Source of the DNA: Coffea arabica | Taxonomy: Eukaryota; Streptophyta; Magnoliopsida; Gentianales; Rubiaceae | DNA length: 64,000 nucleotides | Direction: 5' to 3' | Assembly (NCBI RefSeq): GCF_036785885.1 | Contig: NC_092312.1 | Coordinates: 39,721,239-39,785,238, forward strand | Shown here: positions 57,401 to 64,000 of the stretch, piece by piece | Layout of the letters: each line of letters begins with the position of its first letter | How positions within the stretch are numbered: position 1 is the first letter of the stretch | Translations under genes and position numbers: made by a program | The notes under the pieces: generated by a model | Told to the model about the DNA's origin: nothing | The model's input: only the letters and a program-made list of their open reading frames with translations | The model's database searches: none

Positions 57401-59635
57401 AACATAGATCTAGAAATCTCTCCAAGAATAGAAGAAATAAAACATAATTATGATTTAGAATTATTACAAGCAGGAACATCAAATATAACGTCCATAGAAG
57501 TAAAAACTCGAATAAAAATAAGAGATTTTGAAACACAATTATTAGCAGTAATAGACACAGGAGCTAGTAATATAGTAATCCAACAAGAATTAATTCCAGA
57601 AAAATATTATGAAAAAGCATACCATATTAGAACAGCTAGACAAATGGATGGAAGTACATATACATATGATACAACATTACATAATTCTTTATTGTTTTTT
57701 GAAATAGATAACATATACTGTACACAACCATATCCGGTAACAGAAATATATATTAGAAGTTTTCCTTATCAAATGATATTAGGACTATCATTTATTTTAC
57801 AGGCATATCATGGCATGATCTTTACCAGAACAGGATTAACATTTCTTAGAGAACATTTTCTACCATATAATACTTTTTTAACAAGCAATAAATTCAAAAT
57901 AAATAAAGATGATAAATTTACAAATAAACAAACGAGACTTTTAGGACTAGAAGGAAAAGATAATTGTAAATGTGATATAAAAGGTAGTTGTAAGAATGAT
58001 TCAACCCAAGAATATAGGGGGAAGGATCAGGAAACTAATTCTTTTGACAATATGGAGATGACTGGAGAAAGGCCTTTATACTTGTCACAAAGAATTCAAA
58101 CTTGCTTAGAAGACGAAGAAATTAAAGAATATTTAGAGATAGAAAATTACGACACAATAGAAACTATTTTAAATAATGAAAAATTATATAATCTGTTAGA
58201 TACAGGACATAGAGATATAGATCAACTAATAAGTGAATTAGAAAAATTAGAAATTTTTGGAGAAAATCCAACAATTCATTGGGATAAGGACAAAACAGAA
58301 TGTAAATTAGATATTTTAAATCCAAATCTAAAAATTAGCACAGCAAAGATAGAAGCTAGTAATGACGATATAAAAGAATTCGAAATGCATATAGCAGATC
58401 TAAATAAGTTAAAAATAATTAGAAGAAGTACTAGCCCATATAGAAGTGCAGCATTCATAGTTAAAAAACATAGTGAAATAGTTAGAGGAAAAAGTAGAAT
58501 GGTAATAAATTATAAGAGACTAAATGATAATACTAAGGAAGATAACTATGATATACCAGATAAAAACGAGCTAATAAATAGAATCCAATATAGATATATT
58601 TTTAGTAAATTTGATTGTAAGTCAGGATTTTGGCAAGTTAAAATGCATAAAGACAGTATAGAATGGACAGCTTTTACATGTCCTTTAAGACATTATGAAT
58701 GGTTAGTAATGCCTTTTGGGTTAAAAAATGCACCAGCCATATTCCAAAGAAAAATGGATAATATTTTTAATAAATATAAAGAGTTTATCATAATATATAT
58801 AGATGATATTTTAGTATTCTCAAAAAACAAAGAAGAACATATAAGTCATCTAAAATTGGTTTTCTCCGAATTTATTAAACATGGAATAATAATCAGTAAT
58901 AAAAAAGTACAATTTTTTAGAAAGAATATAGAATTCTTAGGAACCGAAATAGGACAAGGAAAAATAAAATTACAACCACATATTTGTAAAAAGGTTCTAG
59001 AATTTCCAGACAAGAGAGAAGAAACAAAGAAACTCCAACGATTCTTAGGATTATTAAATTATGCAAGACCTTTTGTTAAAAATTTAAATAATTTGGTAGC
59101 ACCATTGTATAATAAAACCTCTTTAAAGCGACAAAAATTCTTTAACAAAGAAGACGTCAGACTAATACAAGAAATTAAACAAACAATAAGCAATTTACAT
59201 GATCTAAAATTACCATTAGATACGGATTACTTGATAATAGAATGTGATGGTAGTAGTACCGGATGGGGAGCAGTTCTTTTTGCAAAACCAAATAAGTATA
59301 GCAGTAAAAATAGTGAACAAATCTGTAGATATGCTAGTGGAAAATATAAGGAAAAAGGCAACAGGAGTAGTATAGATAATGAATTATTAGCAATAAAGTA
59401 TAGTTTAGATAATTTTAGACTTTTTATAATCAATAAATCTGAAATAACTATTAGAACAGACTATGAAGCAATAAAAAAGTTCTTTGATAAACATAACGAA
59501 AAAAGAAATTCTACTAGAAGATGGTTAAATTTTGTAGATAGTATTATTGGTAATGGATATAAAGTAATTTTCGAACACATTAAAGGTAAAGACAATAGTT
59601 TAGCAGATTTTTTAACAATTCTTCTGATCTCTTAG
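57401..59635 (+). CDS. Protease-RT-RNase H, unit 4
   Basis: Open from 57401, first ATG 57644. YIDD and the RNase H residues are present. Same protein as in unit 3. As there, the DTGAS motif precedes the first ATG, so initiation must be upstream or non-AUG if an active protease is made. Confidence 0.88.
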   Translation, partial: NIDLEISPRIEEIKHNYDLELLQAGTSNITSIEVKTRIKIRDFETQLLAVIDTGASNIVIQQELIPEKYYEKAYHIRTARQMDGSTYTYDTTLHNSLLFFEIDNIYCTQPYPVTEIYIRSFPYQMILGLSFILQAYHGMIFTRTGLTFLREHFLPYNTFLTSNKFKINKDDKFTNKQTRLLGLEGKDNCKCDIKGSCKNDSTQEYRGKDQETNSFDNMEMTGERPLYLSQRIQTCLEDEEIKEYLEIENYDTIETILNNEKLYNLLDTGHRDIDQLISELEKLEIFGENPTIHWDKDKTECKLDILNPNLKISTAKIEASNDDIKEFEMHIADLNKLKIIRRSTSPYRSAAFIVKKHSEIVRGKSRMVINYKRLNDNTKEDNYDIPDKNELINRIQYRYIFSKFDCKSGFWQVKMHKDSIEWTAFTCPLRHYEWLVMPFGLKNAPAIFQRKMDNIFNKYKEFIIIYIDDILVFSKNKEEHISHLKLVFSEFIKHGIIISNKKVQFFRKNIEFLGTEIGQGKIKLQPHICKKVLEFPDKREETKKLQRFLGLLNYARPFVKNLNNLVAPLYNKTSLKRQKFFNKEDVRLIQEIKQTISNLHDLKLPLDTDYLIIECDGSSTGWGAVLFAKPNKYSSKNSEQICRYASGKYKEKGNRSSIDNELLAIKYSLDNFRLFIINKSEITIRTDYEAIKKFFDKHNEKRNSTRRWLNFVDSIIGNGYKVIFEHIKGKDNSLADFLTILLIS

Positions 59636-59638
59636 CAG

Positions 59639-61177
59639 ATGACATATAACTTCCAGAAAGTTAAAATTGGCCAGTGGGAACTTACAAAGTACCCTAAAGG
59701 TACAAGTCTACATTTCCATAGTCAAGAGGAAGGTAATTTAGAAGACATCCAGCAGGATATCTTAAATAACCTCTGGAATAGCAGAAATAGCACTGATAAA
59801 GTTAGAAGTCTTAATATCTTAGTATTTTATTTTAGCAATCTTCCAAAACAAAGCTTTTCATATTATGTAGTAGTTAAAGGAAAAATACCTGGAATCTATT
59901 CCAAATGGATTTCCGTTATAGAACAAATAAATCATTTTCGTAATCCTTTATGGAATGCATTTCATAGTATACATGAAGCACTAGAATTTGCTAGGCAAAA
60001 TGTAGGAACAACATTTTATGTAGATCCTAAAGCTAGCATGGATAGCATGAGGGTTCCAGTATATCAAAATACAGATGCCCCTAGTAGTAGTAGAAATTAT
60101 CAATATGCATTAGAAAAAGATAACACAAATAGAATAGAATTTTGTAGACACTGCAAGAGCATGGAGCAAGCTATTAGAAGTTTAAATTTAAAGTGTAGAA
60201 ATTTTGAAGAAGAAGATTTTTCTCAAAAAGAAAAAATAAAATCCTTAACTGAACAGCTCAAAGAAATGTATAAGATCTCAGGCTCACAAGGAGATACTAT
60301 TCTCTCACAAATTTCTGAGATTGGAGAGCTCAAAGGAAGGCTGTCTTATACAGCATCTCATATGGCCAGTTCTTCATCTGGCCCAATAAAACAACCAATC
60401 TTTATAAAAGAAAAGCCCATTTCAGAAAGACCATTTGAATTTCTTAAGTCCAGAATATTCTTTAAACCATACCATCTACTTAGTTTCCTCCCTTTGCATA
60501 TCCAAGAAATTATTAGCCAAAAAGCCCAAGCCCAATATTATTCAAAATTAATGGTAGTTCAACAATACTTTTATGACATAGCAAAAGATCCGATTAGAAA
60601 TACAGCAACCATTAGACTAAATCTATCTTTCTTCATAGACCCAGAAAAACATTGCCCAAACAATCCAGAAGCCTGTGATCACCAAAAAATAAATAACCAT
60701 TGTATACATACACTCAGTAATTTTTTCATAAGAGCCACTATTATTTTATCAAAATATTCATCCCCAAAGATACTGAGAATAAATGGGGAAAGAGTTATTT
60801 TAATACCACAATTTCTCATGGATACCGGATTCCTAGAAAAGATTATTGTTACAAATCCAGAAGATACTCATTGTCTTGGAACTCCTTTCGGATACTTCAT
60901 CAGAAAAATATTAGACTATGGACAGTGGGCAACTGTACATATCAAATCCGCGCCGGCAGAATGGACAGGACTTTTTGATATAGAACCTGCAATACATAGA
61001 ATGATGATTACAGTTAGCAACATACCACCAGCAAGAAGAACGACAGAAGAACTAGAGAAAATCAGCAGCAGTCTAGTGGAATGTCCATTAGAATTAAAGG
61101 AACAATTGATAAATGCTAAAATGATCCAATTAGCCTACAGACATTTCATAGATCAATGGGAAAATGAATTAGATTAG
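59639..61177 (+). CDS. TAV, unit 4
   Basis: Intact 512 codons, identical to the unit 3 product. Confidence 0.85.
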   Translation: MTYNFQKVKIGQWELTKYPKGTSLHFHSQEEGNLEDIQQDILNNLWNSRNSTDKVRSLNILVFYFSNLPKQSFSYYVVVKGKIPGIYSKWISVIEQINHFRNPLWNAFHSIHEALEFARQNVGTTFYVDPKASMDSMRVPVYQNTDAPSSSRNYQYALEKDNTNRIEFCRHCKSMEQAIRSLNLKCRNFEEEDFSQKEKIKSLTEQLKEMYKISGSQGDTILSQISEIGELKGRLSYTASHMASSSSGPIKQPIFIKEKPISERPFEFLKSRIFFKPYHLLSFLPLHIQEIISQKAQAQYYSKLMVVQQYFYDIAKDPIRNTATIRLNLSFFIDPEKHCPNNPEACDHQKINNHCIHTLSNFFIRATIILSKYSSPKILRINGERVILIPQFLMDTGFLEKIIVTNPEDTHCLGTPFGYFIRKILDYGQWATVHIKSAPAEWTGLFDIEPAIHRMMITVSNIPPARRTTEELEKISSSLVECPLELKEQLINAKMIQLAYRHFIDQWENELD

Positions 61178-61413
61178 TATATGAAAATAAGATACAAAAG
61201 ATATATGTCCCATACAGGTTTAAGTTAGAAAAAGATTTCACTATAAGTACCAATTATCCAGAAGTCTTTGAAAAATATTTGGAAGGATATTATATGAGCA
61301 CAGGAGCAAAGCATTTGGATATAGAAGCAGACGAAGAATATAATGATGACCATTATTGGGAAACAATGGGACCGGAAGAAATGAGCAACATCGAAAATAT
61401 GATGGAAGGATAA
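61168..61413 (+). pseudogene. Out-of-frame tail after TAV, unit 4
   Basis: Same frame break and length as in the other three units. Confidence 0.55.
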
Positions 61414-61441
61414 TTTTTGCAAAGTTGATTTAACATTTTCA

Positions 61442-61665
61442 GGCAATATTGTATAAAGCTATTTTGACCACATTGTATAAATCGGTCATAAAGCTGATAA
61501 AGCATTTATTAGTTGTCGGCCACATTGTATAGTCTGGCCATATTGATTTGACGTTTTTAGCATCTATAATTACGGATAGGACTCAAGTCCGTAACAAGTC
61601 ATATCCACGAACTTTAAGTCAAAAATTTTAAGTCCGCACAGTCTGCATAGGCAGTCTAAAAAGCA
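61442..61665 (+). promoter_or_regulatory. Promoter, unit 4, TATA box lost
   Basis: tctaaaaag near 61655, the same one-base deletion as in units 2 and 3. Confidence 0.65.
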
Positions 61666-62114
61666 TACGTCCCAAACCAATGTTGGGCACGATGCATCTT
61701 CATCCTGTAAATTAAAGCATCCAATATAAAACTCCAAAATTCTTCATACGTTTTTTAGCAGCTCTTACAATCTTTAGCTCTCTCATATTGCTAGCATAAG
61801 ACGAAAGAGAAACAGGAAAATAGAGATTAAGGCAGCCAACCCTAGATTAAATCCTAACAACCGGAAACTCTGAAAAAGATACCTTGTTTTTAGACTCCTA
61901 AAAGACCAAAAGACGGTATAGTACCCATCAAAGCCTTTCAGTTGCAAAGCAGGCGTCAGGGGAAGCTCCGGTGAGGCAAAACTTCTAATCACAAGATTCC
62001 CATTTTCATAGCATCGGAAGGAAAATTTGGATTTAAAGCAAGGAAGGTAAAATCTCAGTTATCTTTCTTAAAGTATCTAGTACTCACCATTTCTAAAAAT
62101 TCCAGCTATTTATT

Positions 62115-62492
62115 TTGATATTTCAATTACTAAATTTTTATATGAATTTTGAACCGCCTTTTCAATTTACATCCACTCCAAAAAACGCATACAGACTAGC
62201 ATTAGAAACCCTCAGACAACCAGGTACATATTATTATTTTGAAAAATTTTTGGAGGAATTAGAAACAACAGACCAGTGTCTAGCACATATACAAATAGAG
62301 AATTAAAGATTATCTAAAGTAGCACACCACCATCCCGCGTCATTTCTTAAAAATTTAAGACAAGCAAAAGTAGATTTATTTTGGCATAAATACTCTGAAT
62401 TAAAATTAATAGAAATGCAAAAATTAGAAGAACAAGAAAAATATAATAGTAAAAAGATCTCTCGTAACAAGATATGTGGTATATCGGACTGA
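62115..62492 (+). pseudogene. Short leader-proximal ORF, unit 4
   Basis: 63 codons to TAA 62304-62306, then open to TGA 62490-62492; identical in sequence to unit 3. Confidence 0.6.
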
Positions 62493-62530
62493 AAAAAAAA
62501 AACTCTGCTGAACAAACGTACCAAAGGTCC

Positions 62531-64000
62531 GCTTTCACATTGCAGAATATGTTAATGCATATGTACATATATGACAAAATAACTTGATCCCAGATGTTCT
62601 TGTGCTCCACCTCCAAATTTGACATAGTGACGTGGTCACATGAGCAGAAAAACTACAATTCAAGTTAGCTGATTGTTTGAATCAGTCAACAGAAGCAATA
62701 ATGCTATGGAGTCATCTCTTAAGTCCGTCAACAAACATGTTTTCAGTTTTTTAATAAATGTTGTAATAGTTAAAAAAAAAGTCTTCACGTACACTTTATG
62801 TTGATCGCGAGATCATTCTTCATAGCCACAAGAAAGTTATATTAGAAAGACATCTCTATATGATTTAGAATTATTACAAGCAGAAGAAATAAAACATAGA
62901 TCTAGAAATCTCTCCAAGAATAGAAGAAATAAAACATAATTATGATTTAGAATTATTACAAGCAGGAACATCAAATATAACGTCCATAGAAGTAAAAACT
63001 CGAATAAAAATAAGAGATTTTGAAACACAATTATTAGCAGTAATAGACACAGGAGCTAGTAATATAGTAATCCAACAAGAATTAATTCCAGAAAAATATT
63101 ATGAAAAAGCATACCATATTAGAACAGCTAGACAAATGGATGGAAGTACATATACATATGATACAACATTACATAATTCTTTATTGTTTTTTGAAATAGA
63201 TAACATATACTGTACACAACCATATCCGGTAACAGAAATATATATTAGAAGTTTTCCTTATCAAATGATATTAGGACTATCATTTATTTTACAGGCATAT
63301 CATGGCATGATCTTTACCAGAACAGGATTAACATTTCTTAGAGAACATTTTCTACCATATAATACTTTTTTAACAAGCAATAAATTCAAAATAAATAAAG
63401 ATGATAAATTTACAAATAAACAAACGAGACTTTTAGGACTAGAAGGAAAAGATAATTGTAAATGTGATATAAAAGGTAGTTGTAAGAATGATTCAACCCA
63501 AGAATATAGGGGGAAGGATCAGGAAACTAATTCTTTTGACAATATGGAGATGACTGGAGAAAGGCCTTTATACTTGTCACAAAGAATTCAAACTTGCTTA
63601 GAAGACGAAGAAATTAAAGAATATTTAGAGATAGAAAATTACGACACAATAGAAACTATTTTAAATAATGAAAAATTATATAATCTGTTAGATACAGGAC
63701 ATAGAGATATAGATCAACTAATAAGTGAATTAGAAAAATTAGAAATTTTTGGAGAAAATCCAACAATTCATTGGGATAAGGACAAAACAGAATGTAAATT
63801 AGATATTTTAAATCCAAATCTAAAAATTAGCACAGCAAAGATAGAAGCTAGTAATGACGATATAAAAGAATTCGAAATGCATATAGCAGATCTAAATAAG
63901 TTAAAAATAATTAGAAGAAGTACTAGCCCATATAGAAGTGCAGCATTCATAGTTAAAAAACATAGTGAAATAGTTAGAGGAAAAAGTAGAATGGTAATAA
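62531..64000 (+). repeat. Pararetroviral unit 5, partial
   Basis: Begins gctttcacattgcag like all units and continues to the window end inside RT. It carries the Q variant in RGKDQETN, so it belongs with units 3 and 4. Confidence 0.92.
62893..64000 (+). CDS. Protease-RT frame, unit 5 (runs off the window)
   Basis: The frame is open from 62893 with DTGAS near 63046, first ATG 63136, and no stop before 64000, where the sequence ends in the RT N-terminal part (MVIN). The RT active site lies beyond the window. Confidence 0.85.

Larger units (their letters stand above)
57039..62530 (+). repeat. Pararetroviral unit 4 (5,492 bp)
   Basis: Complete. Encoded products are identical in sequence to unit 3 across all frames compared. 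Confidence 0.92.
36495..64000 (+). mobile_element. Head-to-tail tandem array of an endogenous pararetrovirus (Caulimoviridae)
   Basis: A 5,492-bp unit repeats at an exact spacing: the same ATG occurs at 37100, 42592, 52152, 57644 and 63136, where the 9,560 step equals 5,492 plus a 4,068-bp insertion. Four units are complete and the fifth runs off the window. Each unit encodes a retroviral-type protease, RT and RNase H but no integrase, followed by a viroplasmin-type ORF. That combination defines TAV-bearing caulimovirids; genus cannot be fixed by eye. No movement protein, coat protein or coat zinc finger is seen, and 5.5 kb is short for the family (usually 7-9 kb). Confidence 0.93.

Noticed and set aside
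36495..64000. Satellite DNA, CRISPR-like or bacterial repeat array
   Set aside because: The unit is 5.5 kb with complete viral genes, and the context is plant nuclear DNA.
36495..64000. Assignment of the virus to a named genus
   Set aside because: RT, RNase H and the presence of TAV narrow it to TAV-bearing caulimovirids, but choosing a genus needs an RT tree that cannot be made by eye.

Overview
The window is plant nuclear DNA made almost entirely of repeats; I see no convincing host single-copy gene. Supporting signs are Ty3/gypsy and Ty1/copia retrotransposon relics, TG...CA LTRs with target-site duplications (TSDs), small inverted-repeat elements (MITEs), an intron-containing PIF/Harbinger transposon and a tandem array of an endogenous plant pararetrovirus (Caulimoviridae). 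AT-rich spacers and the families present suggest a dicot, but the species cannot be read from the sequence.

Layout. 1-2665: a degenerate Ty3/gypsy gag pseudogene (907-2370) behind a probable LTR (102-827). 2666-4928 and 11140-12484: two halves of one long, noncoding LTR-like sequence (about 3.6 kb), split by a chromovirus at 4929-11134. The chromovirus lies on the minus strand, has 596-bp LTRs and a perfect 5-bp TSD, is broken by a frameshift and stops, and carries a MITE (6878-7304). 12450-13326: a tandem duplication that includes the long LTR end. 13680-15880: two copia-type LTR regions facing each other. 17500-19660: a copia gag relic on the minus strand. 19720-23370: a strongly purine-skewed repeat field with one MITE. 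25787-30874: a PIF/Harbinger element that looks complete, with transposase and Myb/SANT-like genes, both with introns, on the minus strand, plus a nested MITE. 31577-33415: MITE-like sequence and a tandem duplication. 33416-36414: a 3.0-kb probable solo LTR.

The main feature is 36495-64000 (running off the end): four complete and one partial head-to-tail copies of a 5,492-bp unit. Each unit holds, in order, a protease-reverse transcriptase-RNase H frame, a viroplasmin/transactivator-type ORF, an out-of-frame acidic tail, a pararetroviral-type promoter, a leader, and a short broken ORF. No movement or coat protein is visible in any unit, so this looks like an amplified, internally deleted viral genome. 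The second unit is split by a 4,068-bp insertion related to the solo LTR at 33416. Units 3 and 4 are almost identical, while unit 1 differs at informative sites: an intact TATA box but a mutated RT active site. All units share some defects (a stop in the short ORF and a frame break after the transactivator ORF), so these arose before amplification. Terminal redundancy from unit to unit would in principle allow more-than-unit-length transcripts, but the visible coding content is that of a defective element.
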